DNA of 64,000 bases from Cytophagaceae bacterium (GTDB taxonomy: Bacteria; Bacteroidota; Bacteroidia; Cytophagales; Spirosomataceae). A program made the translations under genes and the position numbers. The first letter of the stretch is position 1. The number at the start of each line of letters is the position of its first letter. The stretch is from assembly GCA_947450365.1 (NCBI GenBank), contig CANFVE010000005.1, forward strand, positions 39,096 through 103,095, in the 5' to 3' direction. The notes under the pieces are model-generated. The model did not search any database. It was given only the letters and a program-made list of their open reading frames with translations, and was not told the origin of the DNA. Positions 30,545-41,191 of this stretch are shown one piece after another.

Positions 30545-31525
30545 ATGTCTACAACTACTTTTCAAGAGCCTTTGTTGGTCGAAGATCCAAACCGCTTCGT
30601 ACTTTTCCCGATTAAACACGATGATATTTGGCAGTTTTATAAAAAAGCGGAAGCTTCTTTTTGGACAGCGGAAGAGATCGATTTGCAACAAGATTTGGCC
30701 GACTGGAAAAAGATGAATGACGGCGAACGTCATTTTATTTCCCATGTCTTGGCGTTTTTTGCAGCTTCCGATGGGATTGTGAATGAGAACTTGGCCAACA
30801 ACTTTTTGAAGGAGGTTCAATACGCGGAGGCCAAGTGTTTTTATGGTTTCCAAATTATGATGGAAAACATCCACTCAGAGACGTATTCCTTGTTGATCGA
30901 TTCATATATTTCGGATCCAAAAGAAAAAGACCATTTATTGCGCGCTATCGAAACGATTGATTGTGTGAAGAAAAAGGCGGATTGGGCCTTGAAATGGATT
31001 GAAAGTGATAATTTCGTCGAGCGCTTAATTTCGTTTGCGGCGGTGGAAGGGATTTTCTTCTCGGGTAGTTTTTGCTCTATTTTCTGGTTGAAAAAACGTG
31101 GTTTAATGCCAGGTTTATCCTTCTCGAATGAGCTAATTTCGCGTGACGAAGGCTTGCATTGTGATTTTGCATGTTTGTTGTACTCGGATCACATCAAAAA
31201 TAAAATTTCCCAAGAGCGTATTTACGAAATCATCTTAAACGCAGTGGAAATCGAAAAAGAATTTGTGACGGTCGCGTTGCCAGTATCTTTAATTGGGATG
31301 AACGCGGAATTGATGTGTCAATACATCGAATTTGTAGCGGATCGTTTATTGGTGTCTTTGGGATGTCAAAAGAACTACAATGCAACGAATCCATTCGACT
31401 TCATGGAAATGATTTCGCTTCAAGGAAAAACAAATTTCTTCGAGAAACGCGTAGCAGAATATCAAAAATCAGGTGTTATGTCTGATAAGGAATCCATGTC
31501 ATTCTCCATGGATGAGGATTTCTAG
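30545..31525 (+). CDS. nrdB: Ribonucleoside-diphosphate reductase beta subunit (class Ia R2)
   Basis: [82 protein letters not shown]-terminal SMDEDF. Confidence 0.97.
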   Translation: MSTTTFQEPLLVEDPNRFVLFPIKHDDIWQFYKKAEASFWTAEEIDLQQDLADWKKMNDGERHFISHVLAFFAASDGIVNENLANNFLKEVQYAEAKCFYGFQIMMENIHSETYSLLIDSYISDPKEKDHLLRAIETIDCVKKKADWALKWIESDNFVERLISFAAVEGIFFSGSFCSIFWLKKRGLMPGLSFSNELISRDEGLHCDFACLLYSDHIKNKISQERIYEIILNAVEIEKEFVTVALPVSLIGMNAELMCQYIEFVADRLLVSLGCQKNYNATNPFDFMEMISLQGKTNFFEKRVAEYQKSGVMSDKESMSFSMDEDF

Positions 31526-31529
31526 AAAA

Positions 31530-32117
31530 TTACAGCGGCCATCGTTCAAGGATCATCGGCAATACCAAGCCGATGATCAGGCCGGAAATCGCCAAGGCAT
31601 AATGCCGAATCTTGATGCGTAAAACCTCAATTAAGAAGGTTGAAACCAATAGAAAGGCGGTTACCACCGCTATTTGGCCCAATTCCAATCCTATATTAAA
31701 CGCAAACAAGGGCTCAAGAAGCGAATTTTCGGAACCCAATAAGCTTTGTAAATAATTCGAAAATCCCAATCCGTGGATTAGACCAAAGCCCGAAATTAAG
31801 GCAAAAATCAACCAGGGCATATTTTTTTGTTTTCCTTGTAGATCATTTTTGAATAAATTGCCCGTTGCCGAAAGTAAAATCGTGCAGGGAATTAAAAATT
31901 CAATCCAGGTTGCGGAAAAATTAATCCAGTGCAAGGTTGCCAATGCCAAGGTAATCGAATGCCCTAGCGTAAAGGCGGTTATCATGAAAAATAAGCGTTT
32001 GATATCGTAAAACCGGTAAATGCAGGTGATGGATAAGAGGAAAAGCAAATGGTCGATTGCCTGGACATTTAAAATGTGTTGCAATCCCAAAATCAAATAG
32101 CTGGTAAAATTATTCAT
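31530..32117 (-). CDS. HupE/UreJ-like membrane protein
   Basis: LGLQHILNVQAIDHLLFLLSITCIYRFYDIKRLFFMITAFTLGHSITLALATL; FGLIHGLGFSN. Confidence 0.8.
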   Translation of the reverse strand: MNNFTSYLILGLQHILNVQAIDHLLFLLSITCIYRFYDIKRLFFMITAFTLGHSITLALATLHWINFSATWIEFLIPCTILLSATGNLFKNDLQGKQKNMPWLIFALISGFGLIHGLGFSNYLQSLLGSENSLLEPLFAFNIGLELGQIAVVTAFLLVSTFLIEVLRIKIRHYALAISGLIIGLVLPMILERWPL

Positions 32118-32173
32118 AGTGGTTGACTTTCCGGTAAATTTATTGAAATTTATAGAATAATTACAAATTTTCT

Positions 32174-33772
32174 ATGCTGTTTGATTACATCATTGTCGGG
32201 GCAGGAACAGCCGGTTGTGTATTGGCGAATCGCTTGTCGGAAAACCCACTTAATCAAGTCCTTTTGGTGGAGGCTGGCATGGATAGTCGGGATCCTCGGA
32301 TTACGATGCCCTCGTCGTATCCGTTGTTGAATGGGACCTACCTCAACTGGAATTTCTTCACCGAGCCCCAAGTCAAATTAGGCAATCGAAAAATATATCA
32401 ACCCCGCGGAAAGGCCATGGGTGGAAGTAGTGCCATTAATTGCATGGCCTATATTCGAGGAAATCGAGCGGATTTTGATGGCTGGGCTGCCATGGGTTGT
32501 GCCGGATGGGCGTATGAAAACATCTTGCCCTATTTTAAAAAATCAGAAAATAATGTTCGCTTTTCCAATGAATATCATGGCCAAGGCGGTCCGTTGACCG
32601 TCTCCGATCCGAGGCATTTGACACCTTTTGGGCAGGCATTTATTCAAGCCTGTGGTGAAATTGGGATTCCAGAAACGGATGATTTTAATGGGGCCCGACA
32701 AATAGGTGCCGGCATGTTCCAATTCGCCATTGAAAATGGGGAACGTGTTTCAGGCGCAAAAGCTTTTATTTATCCGGTGTTGAAGCGAAAAAATTTGAAG
32801 GTATTGAGCCAATTTCATGTGGGGGAATTGTTATTCGAAGGGGATGTGGTAAAAGGAATTAGTGGTTGGGCCTCTGGGAAAAAATCAGCAGAAAACTTTT
32901 TTGCCTCCCGTGAAGTGATTTTATCTGCTGGATCTTTCCAAAGTCCTCAATTATTAATGCTTTCGGGCATCGGGCCGAAGGAATATTTGGCAGAATTCGG
33001 GATTGAATCGCGTGCGGATTTACCCGGTGTGGGACAAAATCTATCAGATCATTTATTTGTGAATATGCATGCGGAGGCGTCCACGGACCATGTGTCCTTC
33101 AATGCAGCCATTTCGGCGCCAAACTTTGCGCAATATACATGGAATAAAAGCGGGCCTTTGTCGGCCAGTCCGCTGGAGGGTTGCGCCTTTGTGGATTCGT
33201 TGGGTGGCTCGGATCGACCGGATCTGCAGTTTCATTTCTCCTCCGCCTGGTCCTTGGATATCTATGATTATAAACAAATGCCTTTGCGGGATGGATTTAC
33301 GTGTTTGCCCACTTTGTTAAAACCCGCCAGTCGAGGCTATGTGGGATTACACTCTGCCTCACCTTGGGATGCACCTAAAATCGATCCTCAATATTTGACG
33401 GATGCGGAAGGAAAGGATCTAGCGACCTTGGTTCGCGGAGTTAAAATGGCGCATGACCTATTATTGGCCCCGGCATTTGATGCCTTGCGCAAAGGTTCTC
33501 GATTAAAATATCCAGCAGAGGATTTGACGGAAGAGGTGATTTTGAAGCATATTGAAATGGCAACCGAATGCGTGTATCACCCTGTGGGAACGTGCCAAAT
33601 GGGCCAAGGTTCAAGTGCCGTGACCAACCCAGCTAGCTTGCGCGTACGCGGATTGCAGGGCTTGCGGGTCATCGATGCCTCGATTATGCCGGATTTAGTG
33701 TCCGGAAATACGAATGCGGCGGTGATGGCGATTGCTGAAAAAGGTGCCGATTTAATTTTGAATAATCCCTAA
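32174..33772 (+). CDS. GMC family oxidoreductase (choline dehydrogenase-like)
   Basis: DYIIVGAGTAGCVLANRLSENP FAD motif; PRGKAMGGSSAINCMAYIRGN; C-terminal LRVIDASIMPDLVSGNTNAAVMAIAEKGADLI. Confidence 0.93.
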   Translation: MLFDYIIVGAGTAGCVLANRLSENPLNQVLLVEAGMDSRDPRITMPSSYPLLNGTYLNWNFFTEPQVKLGNRKIYQPRGKAMGGSSAINCMAYIRGNRADFDGWAAMGCAGWAYENILPYFKKSENNVRFSNEYHGQGGPLTVSDPRHLTPFGQAFIQACGEIGIPETDDFNGARQIGAGMFQFAIENGERVSGAKAFIYPVLKRKNLKVLSQFHVGELLFEGDVVKGISGWASGKKSAENFFASREVILSAGSFQSPQLLMLSGIGPKEYLAEFGIESRADLPGVGQNLSDHLFVNMHAEASTDHVSFNAAISAPNFAQYTWNKSGPLSASPLEGCAFVDSLGGSDRPDLQFHFSSAWSLDIYDYKQMPLRDGFTCLPTLLKPASRGYVGLHSASPWDAPKIDPQYLTDAEGKDLATLVRGVKMAHDLLLAPAFDALRKGSRLKYPAEDLTEEVILKHIEMATECVYHPVGTCQMGQGSSAVTNPASLRVRGLQGLRVIDASIMPDLVSGNTNAAVMAIAEKGADLILNNP

Positions 33773-33810
33773 GGATTGACTACTTTGGTCTTTTAAAATA
33801 AACAAATACT

Positions 33811-34245
33811 ATGAAAAAATTTACCTTACTCGTAACGTTCATGATGACAACCGTAGCTGCTTTCGCACAAAAAGCGGATCTTGCCTCCTTAAAAGAGGCT
33901 GAATTAAATCGTTTCAAAGTGATGATTGCCCAAGATGAGGCAGGTTTACGCGCTGTTTTGCATGATGATTTAATCTACAACCATTCAAATGCAGCGACTG
34001 ACACAAAAGAAACCTATATCAATTCCATCGTTTCGAAAAAGACGATTTACGCGGCCATCGAATCCGAAGAATTAACGCCACGCATTTACGGAAAAACAGG
34101 AATCATTACGGGAATTGCCACCGTGAAAAATCAAACCAAAGAAGGAAATTTCACCTTTAACCATTTACGTTATACGGATGTCTGGGTGTTTGAAGGCAAA
34201 CGTTGGCAAATGGTTTCGTGGCAATCGACGAAATTACCCAACTAA
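33811..34245 (+). CDS. Exported NTF2-like (DUF4440/SnoaL-type) protein
   Basis: Signal peptide; ALRAVLHDDLIYNHSNAATDTKETYINSI...YTDVWVFEGKRWQMVSWQSTKL. Confidence 0.75.
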   Translation: MKKFTLLVTFMMTTVAAFAQKADLASLKEAELNRFKVMIAQDEAGLRAVLHDDLIYNHSNAATDTKETYINSIVSKKTIYAAIESEELTPRIYGKTGIITGIATVKNQTKEGNFTFNHLRYTDVWVFEGKRWQMVSWQSTKLPN

Positions 34246-35526
34246 TTCATTCGCAAACTCCAGGATACATGTATACATGTAATCCAGGTCAGTTTGGCTA
34301 ATGCAATAAGGAGCCAACACATAAATTGTATTTCCAAGGGGTCTAAGCAAGACCCCTTTTTTGATGAAATATTCATAGGCCCGACCTCGAATCGGATTCA
34401 TATAGTCATCCGCCTCGCCATTGACGAGTTCGAAGGCGAGGATGGTTCCCGTTTGCCGTAGGTTTTTAAGTGCGGGATGATTGGTTTGTTGGATCCAACG
34501 AGCATGTGACTCGCGTATCGCCTCAATTTTCTCCCAAAAGCCTTCCGCTTCCATCAAGTCCAAACTCGCATTCGCCGCCGCACAGGTAAGCGGATTCGCG
34601 GTAAAGGAATGGGAATGAAAAAGGGTTTTGTGGCGATCGGCCGATAAAAAGGCATTAAATATGTCATCTGAACAAATCGTTAACCCCATGGCCATCATGC
34701 CACCCGTCAGGCCTTTGGATAAACACATAATATCCGGTTTTTGACGTCCATGATCGATGGCGAAAAATTTGCCTGTCCTTCCAAAACCCGTCATGATCTC
34801 ATCCGCGATACACATCACTTGGTTTGCCTGCGCACAAGCAATCAGCGAATCCAAAGTTTCGGCGGAATACATGGCCATACCGCCCGCGCCTTGAACGAGT
34901 GGTTCGAAAATAAAGGCCGCATAATCCTCTGCATGGCGCATTTTTACTTCCAAGGCCTTCAGGCAGGCCACGGGATCCGTGGGACTTGGGATGAATTCCA
35001 CGTCGAACAACATTTCCTGAAAGGGCGCATTGAAAGCACTTGGGGCCCCCAAACTCATCGCCCCAAAGGTATCCCCATGATAGGCATCCGCCAAGGCGAT
35101 GATTTTTCGCTTGCGGGTATTTCCTTGGTTATGGAAATATTGTAAGGCCATTTTGATGGCGACTTCGACCGCCGTACTGCCATTGTCCGAGAAAAATACC
35201 TTTTGAAAATGATCGGGCAAAAGACCTAATATCCTTTCCGATAAACGCACCGCAGGTTCATGCGTAAACCCAGCGAAAATCACCTGCTCAATTTTTAATG
35301 CTTGTTCATATATTTTTTCAGCCAAATAGGGATGCGCATGTCCGTGCAAATTCACCCACCAGGAGGAAATCGCATCGATATATTTGTTACCCGCCTCGTC
35401 GTATAGATATACGCCCTCGCCATGCGTAATCGCGATGGAATGCGGCTCAATCTGATGCTGGGTGAATGGATGCCAAATCACCTGCGCATCGCGTTTGGAT
35501 AGGTTATAACTGGATGTGTTTGGCAT
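34234..35526 (-). CDS. bioA: Adenosylmethionine-8-amino-7-oxononanoate aminotransferase
   Basis: VIWHPFTQHQIEPHSIAITHGEGVYLYDEAGNKYIDAISSWWVNLHGHAHP; CIADEIMTGFGRTGKFFA; located with bioD and bioF. Confidence 0.96.
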   Translation of the reverse strand: MPNTSSYNLSKRDAQVIWHPFTQHQIEPHSIAITHGEGVYLYDEAGNKYIDAISSWWVNLHGHAHPYLAEKIYEQALKIEQVIFAGFTHEPAVRLSERILGLLPDHFQKVFFSDNGSTAVEVAIKMALQYFHNQGNTRKRKIIALADAYHGDTFGAMSLGAPSAFNAPFQEMLFDVEFIPSPTDPVACLKALEVKMRHAEDYAAFIFEPLVQGAGGMAMYSAETLDSLIACAQANQVMCIADEIMTGFGRTGKFFAIDHGRQKPDIMCLSKGLTGGMMAMGLTICSDDIFNAFLSADRHKTLFHSHSFTANPLTCAAANASLDLMEAEGFWEKIEAIRESHARWIQQTNHPALKNLRQTGTILAFELVNGEADDYMNPIRGRAYEYFIKKGVLLRPLGNTIYVLAPYCISQTDLDYMYTCILEFANELVG

Positions 35527-36121
35527 ATTCCTGGATGATGTTGGGATCTAATTTGGGTAATTCGGGTACGCGCATGAGGACCTTTAAACCCGTATGATTT
35601 AGGATAAATGTTTCCCCGGATGCATTGGAAGGGCCATTAAAAACAATCCCCGCCATGGGAATGCGGCGCGCTTTTAACAGTTCGTAGGTCAATAAGGTGT
35701 GATTGATACTCCCTAAATAATTTTTACTCACTAAAACCACGGGTAAATTCAGCTTGGCCATGAGATCCAAATTCGTGTCGCTTTCATTTAATGGGACCAT
35801 GATCCCGCCGGCTAATTCGACAATCAGCGGTCGGGGAGTGGCTGGCAACTGAATTTCGTCCAATGTAATCCGTAGACCATCGATCTCCGCCGCGGTATGA
35901 GGGGATAGGGCTTGGGTCAATACAAAACTCGAATCCCAAATTTTCCCGCCCGGCACCTGAGTCATCTGCTCAATAAACAAGGCGTCAGCTTCTTCCGGGT
36001 TTCCGGATTGGACGGGTTTCCAATAATCCGCCTGCAACGCTTGCCTGAAAATAGCTGAAATGAGCGTTTTGCCTATTTCGGTGCCGATGCCCGCGATGAT
36101 GATTTGATTAGGCATGTTCAT
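35504..36121 (-). CDS. bioD: Dethiobiotin synthetase
   Basis: IIAGIGTEIGKTLISAIFRQALQADYWKPVQSG; VELAGGIMVPLNE. Confidence 0.94.
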   Translation of the reverse strand: MNMPNQIIIAGIGTEIGKTLISAIFRQALQADYWKPVQSGNPEEADALFIEQMTQVPGGKIWDSSFVLTQALSPHTAAEIDGLRITLDEIQLPATPRPLIVELAGGIMVPLNESDTNLDLMAKLNLPVVLVSKNYLGSINHTLLTYELLKARRIPMAGIVFNGPSNASGETFILNHTGLKVLMRVPELPKLDPNIIQEYAKHIQL

Positions 36122-37250
36122 TGAGGGTTTGAATCAGTGAAAGCATATCATTTTCTTGGCTACCTGCGTTCAGTGTAATTCGGATGCGTTCTTGGCCTTT
36201 GGCGACCGTCGGATAGACAATCGGTTTCACCGCAAAACCTGCCTCTTGCGCCTTTTTGGCCGCAGCACGAAGGGCCTGGTTGCCGGACACAAAAAAGGTT
36301 TGAATGGCCGTTTGGCTTTTTCCCCAGGCCTTTCCCTGGACTTGGCTTTGAAAAAATTGAATGTTCGACTGAAGTTTTTGTCGAAGCGTATCTTGTGTTT
36401 TAATAAATTCCAAGGTGGCCAATAAACTACTGACATGTTGAGGACTTGGCGCCGTGGAATAGATGAATGGCCGGGCGAAATTGATCAAATAATCCTTTAA
36501 AATTGGCGATCCCAAAACCACCGCACCCGCATTTCCCCAGGCTTTTCCGAAGGTAATGACCCGTGCAAAAATCTCCTTTTCTAGTCCTAATGCGACACAG
36601 AATCCGCTGCCTTCAGGTCCATACAATCCACCGCTATGAGCTTCATCCACAATAATTTCGGCATTGAATGTATTTTTTATGGCTACTAAATCGGCCAAAG
36701 GTGCCTTGTCCCCATCCATCGAATAGATGGATTCGACAACGATCCATTTGGGTGTTTCTTTTGGATATTGTTCCAATAATTTCACCAAATCCCCAAGGTC
36801 ATTGTGCTTGAAAATCCGTTTCTCGGCCTTGCATAAACGGAGGCCATCGATCAAACTGGCATGCAATAATTTATCACAAAAAATCACTTGGCCTTCCTGC
36901 GCCAATGCGGCGATCAAACCCACATTGGCATCATATCCCGAAGCGAATAACAATGCCGCCTCCGCCCGGTGCATGTCAGCACAGGCTTGTTCAAATTCGT
37001 CAAAAATAGGGGAGTGTCCTGAAATCAGGCGGGAGCCCGTCGCTCCATGGCCTAAGGATTTTCCTTTTTCGGTCCTGCGCTGCGCTTCTTGTTGGATGGC
37101 AAGTGCAAGGGTTGGATGTTGGCTAAGTCCTAAATAATCATTCGAACAAAAGTCAATCATGCCCCTAAGGTCCTGTAAAAACCGTAAAAGTCCTTCGGAT
37201 TCTCGCGTGTTTAATTGATCAGAAAGGTGATTTAATGCGGAATTTTCCAT
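36108..37250 (-). CDS. bioF: 8-amino-7-oxononanoate synthase
   Basis: MIDFCSNDYLGLSQHPTLA; GATGSRLISGHSPIFDEFE; VVESIYSMDGDKAPLADLV; IVDEAHSGGLYGPEGSG. Confidence 0.94.
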   Translation of the reverse strand: MENSALNHLSDQLNTRESEGLLRFLQDLRGMIDFCSNDYLGLSQHPTLALAIQQEAQRRTEKGKSLGHGATGSRLISGHSPIFDEFEQACADMHRAEAALLFASGYDANVGLIAALAQEGQVIFCDKLLHASLIDGLRLCKAEKRIFKHNDLGDLVKLLEQYPKETPKWIVVESIYSMDGDKAPLADLVAIKNTFNAEIIVDEAHSGGLYGPEGSGFCVALGLEKEIFARVITFGKAWGNAGAVVLGSPILKDYLINFARPFIYSTAPSPQHVSSLLATLEFIKTQDTLRQKLQSNIQFFQSQVQGKAWGKSQTAIQTFFVSGNQALRAAAKKAQEAGFAVKPIVYPTVAKGQERIRITLNAGSQENDMLSLIQTLNEHA

Positions 37251-37288
37251 GATTTACCCATGCAAATTACAAAATTATGAGGAAAGGC

Positions 37289-37319
37289 TTGACAATCTAA
37301 TGTAAGTAATGTAGTATTG
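37289..37319 (+). promoter_or_regulatory. Candidate rho promoter
   Basis: TTGaca (37289) - spacer - TAgtATTG (37312-37319); fits both a TTG-N20-TAnn(T)TTG-like and a sigma70-like TTGACA-N17-TAGTAT reading. Confidence 0.45.
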
Positions 37320-37459
37320 CGCTGTGTTTCAATGTCGTAAGCACGTCAATTATACATTTCCTTTCCTTTTCATCTTTTGAAAGCTAATCCTGCCTAAGGT
37401 TTTTGCATCATTTTTTCAAAACGTTTATGAGAGTGGAATAACAAAAATTTCCCCATTTT

Positions 37460-39124
37460 ATGGAAGAAAAACCCATCCGAAGAGTAAAGAAAGTAGAAGA
37501 AGAATTACCATCCACTGACCGTCCTAAGCGTCAACGAATCCAAAAAACATCCAGCAATCCTGCTGAATTGCCTTTGATTCCTTATGAGCCCAAGATTCCT
37601 GTGGAACCGATCATCGAAGCAGCTCCAGCGCCCTCAGAGGCTCCGATAGCCGGATCATCGGAACCAACAGCGGCCACCTCAGAAGCTTCTTCCGAAAATG
37701 CAGGAAACGATCAGCCGACGAACACCCGGTCGAATAACCGCCCCGAACGCCCAGCGAAGAATTTCCGTCCTCGGAAAGACGCAACGCCAGCCGCGGAAGC
37801 GCCTATCGAATACGAGGCCATCGCTCCACCGGAGGATTTTATGGTCGATACTTCGTTTATTACCAACGATAGCAATGTCGTAGATTCGAAAGTTTCTCCG
37901 ACCGACGCACCCGTGGATCCTCAATCCTTACCGAAAGAAGATGCACCCGCGCAAGCACCTCAGCATTTCAAACAACGCTCGAATTATAACCAAATCATCA
38001 AAGAATTAGATGGTTTGATCGATAATGAAGGCGTGCTCGAAATCATGCAAGAAGGTGGTTATGGCTTCATGCGTTCCTCGGATTACAATTATTTAGCTTC
38101 TCCCGATGATATTTATGTATCCCCTTCGCAAATCAAAATGTTTGGTTTGAAAACAGGAGATACCATTTTAGGAAAAATTAGACCTCCGAAAGAGGGTGAA
38201 AAATACTTCGCGTTGTTGAAAATCGATTCGGTCAACGGGAAAACGACCGATGAAATTCGCGACCGTATTAATTTCGAATATTTAACACCTTTGTTCCCCG
38301 AGGAAAAATTAAATTTAGCCTCTGCGCCGGATAATTATTCGACACGGATTTTGGATTTATTCGCCCCGATCGGGAAAGGACAAAGGGGAATGATTGTCGC
38401 CCAGCCGAAAACCGGTAAAACCGTTTTATTAAAGGACATCGCCAATGCCATTTCGCGTAACCATCCAGAGGTGTATTTGATCATTTTATTAATCGATGAA
38501 CGCCCGGAAGAGGTAACGGATATGCAACGTTCGGTGCGCGCGGAGGTGATTTCGTCGACCTTCGATGAACAAGCCGAACGTCACGTGAAAGTGGCCAGCA
38601 TCGTATTGGAAAAAGCAAAACGCATGGTGGAATGTGGTCACGATGTGGTGATTTTATTGGATTCAATTACGCGTTTGGCGCGTGCCTATAATACAGTTGT
38701 CCCTTCGTCTGGTAAGATTTTATCTGGGGGTGTGGATGCGAATGCATTACATAAACCAAAACGTTTCTTCGGAGCGGCGCGGAATGTGGAAAACGGAGGT
38801 TCGTTGACCATCATCGCCACAGCTTTAACGGAGACGGGAAGCAAGATGGATGAGGTGATTTTTGAAGAATTTAAGGGAACTGGTAATATGGAATTGCAAT
38901 TGGATCGGAAATTGTCCAACCGCCGTGTCTACCCAGCCATCGACATCACCGCATCCGGAACACGTCGCGAAGATCTATTGATGGATCCAGCGGTACTCCA
39001 ACGCGTGTGGATTTTGCGCAAGCATATGTCCGACATGAATTCTGTGGAAGCGATGGAGTTTTTACAGCAACAAATGAAGGGTACAAGGACCAACGAGGAA
39101 TTCCTCGTATCCATGAATCGTTAA
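37460..39124 (+). CDS. rho: Transcription termination factor Rho with long low-complexity N-terminal extension
   Basis: [83 protein letters not shown]. Confidence 0.98.
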   Translation: MEEKPIRRVKKVEEELPSTDRPKRQRIQKTSSNPAELPLIPYEPKIPVEPIIEAAPAPSEAPIAGSSEPTAATSEASSENAGNDQPTNTRSNNRPERPAKNFRPRKDATPAAEAPIEYEAIAPPEDFMVDTSFITNDSNVVDSKVSPTDAPVDPQSLPKEDAPAQAPQHFKQRSNYNQIIKELDGLIDNEGVLEIMQEGGYGFMRSSDYNYLASPDDIYVSPSQIKMFGLKTGDTILGKIRPPKEGEKYFALLKIDSVNGKTTDEIRDRINFEYLTPLFPEEKLNLASAPDNYSTRILDLFAPIGKGQRGMIVAQPKTGKTVLLKDIANAISRNHPEVYLIILLIDERPEEVTDMQRSVRAEVISSTFDEQAERHVKVASIVLEKAKRMVECGHDVVILLDSITRLARAYNTVVPSSGKILSGGVDANALHKPKRFFGAARNVENGGSLTIIATALTETGSKMDEVIFEEFKGTGNMELQLDRKLSNRRVYPAIDITASGTRREDLLMDPAVLQRVWILRKHMSDMNSVEAMEFLQQQMKGTRTNEEFLVSMNR

Positions 39125-39125
39125 G

Positions 39126-39917
39126 ATGGATTTGCTCCAACCCGTTTGGTTTATCGGCCATGGTAGTCCCATGAACGCGCTCATGGACAACCCATTTACG
39201 CAGGCCTTGGGCCAAATGGGTCGCCAGGCATTGGAAAAAAATCCACCGAAAGCAGTTTTGGTGGTTTCTGCCCATTGGTTAAGTCGCGGAGGTACCTTCG
39301 TTCAGGCCAGTCCTAAACCCGAAACCATTCATGATTTCGGTGGTTTTCCACCGGCATTGCATGCGTTTCAATATCCCGCGCCGGGAAGTCCGGAAACGGC
39401 GGAATTATTAGCCTCCGGTTCTCAAAAAATTCAAACTACCCTCGATTGGGGCCTAGATCACGGCGCCTGGACAGTTTTATGCCACCTATTTCCGGGGCAT
39501 AATATTCCTTGTTTTGAATTGTCGATCGATTATGGGCAACCCTTGTCCTACCATGTGAGCTTGGCTCAAGAATTACAATTCTTGCGTTCTCGTGGTGTTT
39601 TGATCATCGGAAGTGGCAATATCGTGCATAATTTGCAGGCCAGCGTGGCCAATTTGTCCAGGGGCGAAGAGACCTTTGCCTATGACTGGGCGCAGGAATT
39701 TGATGCTTGGTCGACGGAGAAAATTGCCGATAAAAACTTGTCGGATTTAATCGCATATACTTCAGCTCCTGGCGGTGCGCGCTCGGTGCCTACGCCGGAT
39801 CATTACATTCCGATGTTGTACTCCTTGGCCCTCGCCAGAAAACAGGAGGAAGTGCGCTTTACCTTTGACCAATTGGTCTATGGAGGTATTTCCATGCGCT
39901 GCTTTGAAATCAGCTAA
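39126..39917 (+). CDS. ygiD: 4,5-DOPA-extradiol-dioxygenase-like protein (LigB family)
   Basis: PVWFIGHGSPMNALMDNPFTQAL; VSAHWLSRGGTFV; ILIIGSGNIVHNL-type motif. Confidence 0.9.
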   Translation: MDLLQPVWFIGHGSPMNALMDNPFTQALGQMGRQALEKNPPKAVLVVSAHWLSRGGTFVQASPKPETIHDFGGFPPALHAFQYPAPGSPETAELLASGSQKIQTTLDWGLDHGAWTVLCHLFPGHNIPCFELSIDYGQPLSYHVSLAQELQFLRSRGVLIIGSGNIVHNLQASVANLSRGEETFAYDWAQEFDAWSTEKIADKNLSDLIAYTSAPGGARSVPTPDHYIPMLYSLALARKQEEVRFTFDQLVYGGISMRCFEIS

Positions 39918-41145
39918 GCGATAAAAAGACTTTTTCGATAAGTCCACAGGCCTCGTTCATTTGCGTTTGGGTGATGGTCAATGGCGGTGCGAGCCGAATT
40001 TTATTCCCATGGGTTGGCTTCATAAGTAAGCCTTCCTGCATCAGTTTTAGGCAAATTTCGTAGGCCAATGGGCTTTCCTCGTCTGTGTTAATTTCAATGG
40101 CACATAATAAACCTTTGCCACGAACCTCACGTATCAAACTCGTTTTTTCGGCCAAGGATTTTAAAAAGTGCATGAGTTGGGTTCCTCGTGCCGCGGCGTT
40201 TTCGACTAATTGTTCCTCCTCGATAATGGAAAGGGCGGTCATCGACAATACGCAAGCCATCGGATTCCCTCCAAATGTAGATCCATGTTCGCCGGGTTTC
40301 AAGGTTAACATCACCTCATCCGAAGCCAAAACTGCCGAAACGGGCATAAATCCACCCGAAAGGGCTTTGCCGAGCAGAAGAACATCGGGTTGGACACCCT
40401 CGTGCAGGCAGGCTAACCAAGCCCCTGTCCGTCCCAATCCCGTCTGAATTTCATCGGCAATAAACAATACGCGATGCTTGCGACATAATTCGGAAGCTGC
40501 TTTTAGGTAGCCGGCAAAGGGCACACGAACGCCGGCCTCACCCTGAATGGGTTCCACCATGAAGGCGGCGACGTTTGGATTTGCCAAGGCAATTTCCAAA
40601 GCCTCCAAATCTTCATATGGGATTTTCGTGAAACCGGGCGTAAAAGGTCCGAAATTATGGAAACTACTGGGGTCGGTCGAGGAAGAAACGGCTGCAATCG
40701 TTCGCCCCCAAAAATTCCCTTCGGCTACGATGATGTTGGCTTGATTGGCCGGAACGCCTTTGACCTCATAGGCCCATTTTCGGGCCAATTTAATGGCAGA
40801 TTCTCCGGCTTCTACGCCCGTATTCATGAATAGGACTTTGTCATAGCCGAATCGTTGGGCTAAGGCTTGTTCGGCGAGACCTAACTGGGTCGTATGAAAA
40901 GCCCGCGAACTGAGCGTGAGTTTTTTTGATTGTTCGAGCATCGCCTCGATGAGTCGGGGATGACAATGCCCCTGATTCACGGCCGAATAGGCCGATAAAA
41001 AATCCATGTAGCGCTTGCCTTCCACATCCCACACGTAAATGCCTTCGCCTTTGTCCAATACCACCGGCATCGGGTGATAATTATGGGCGCCAAAATCTGA
41101 TTCGAGGGCAATGTAATCGGCTGCGTTCATAGCTAAAAAAAGCAA
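39910..41145 (-). CDS. rocD: Ornithine--oxo-acid transaminase
   Basis: NYHPMPVVLDKGEGIYVWDVEGKRYMDFLSAYSAVNQGHCHP; FIADEIQTGLGRTGAWLA; GEHGSTFGGNPMACVL. Confidence 0.95.
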   Translation of the reverse strand: MLFLAMNAADYIALESDFGAHNYHPMPVVLDKGEGIYVWDVEGKRYMDFLSAYSAVNQGHCHPRLIEAMLEQSKKLTLSSRAFHTTQLGLAEQALAQRFGYDKVLFMNTGVEAGESAIKLARKWAYEVKGVPANQANIIVAEGNFWGRTIAAVSSSTDPSSFHNFGPFTPGFTKIPYEDLEALEIALANPNVAAFMVEPIQGEAGVRVPFAGYLKAASELCRKHRVLFIADEIQTGLGRTGAWLACLHEGVQPDVLLLGKALSGGFMPVSAVLASDEVMLTLKPGEHGSTFGGNPMACVLSMTALSIIEEEQLVENAAARGTQLMHFLKSLAEKTSLIREVRGKGLLCAIEINTDEESPLAYEICLKLMQEGLLMKPTHGNKIRLAPPLTITQTQMNEACGLIEKVFLSLS

Positions 41146-41191
41146 AGACGCCTGTGAGTGCGCCTTTGCTTGTCAGTGTAAAAAATGAAAA

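Noticed and set aside
34266-34281. Perfect 16-bp palindrome TACATGTATACATGTA
   Set aside because: Lies in the coding end of bioA (YMYTCI region), has no U-tract; likely coincidental, though it could be a weak bidirectional hairpin.
36227-36436. Small ORFs within bioF and other housekeeping genes on alternate frames
   Set aside because: Shadow ORFs with Arg/Pro-rich translations and no independent support.
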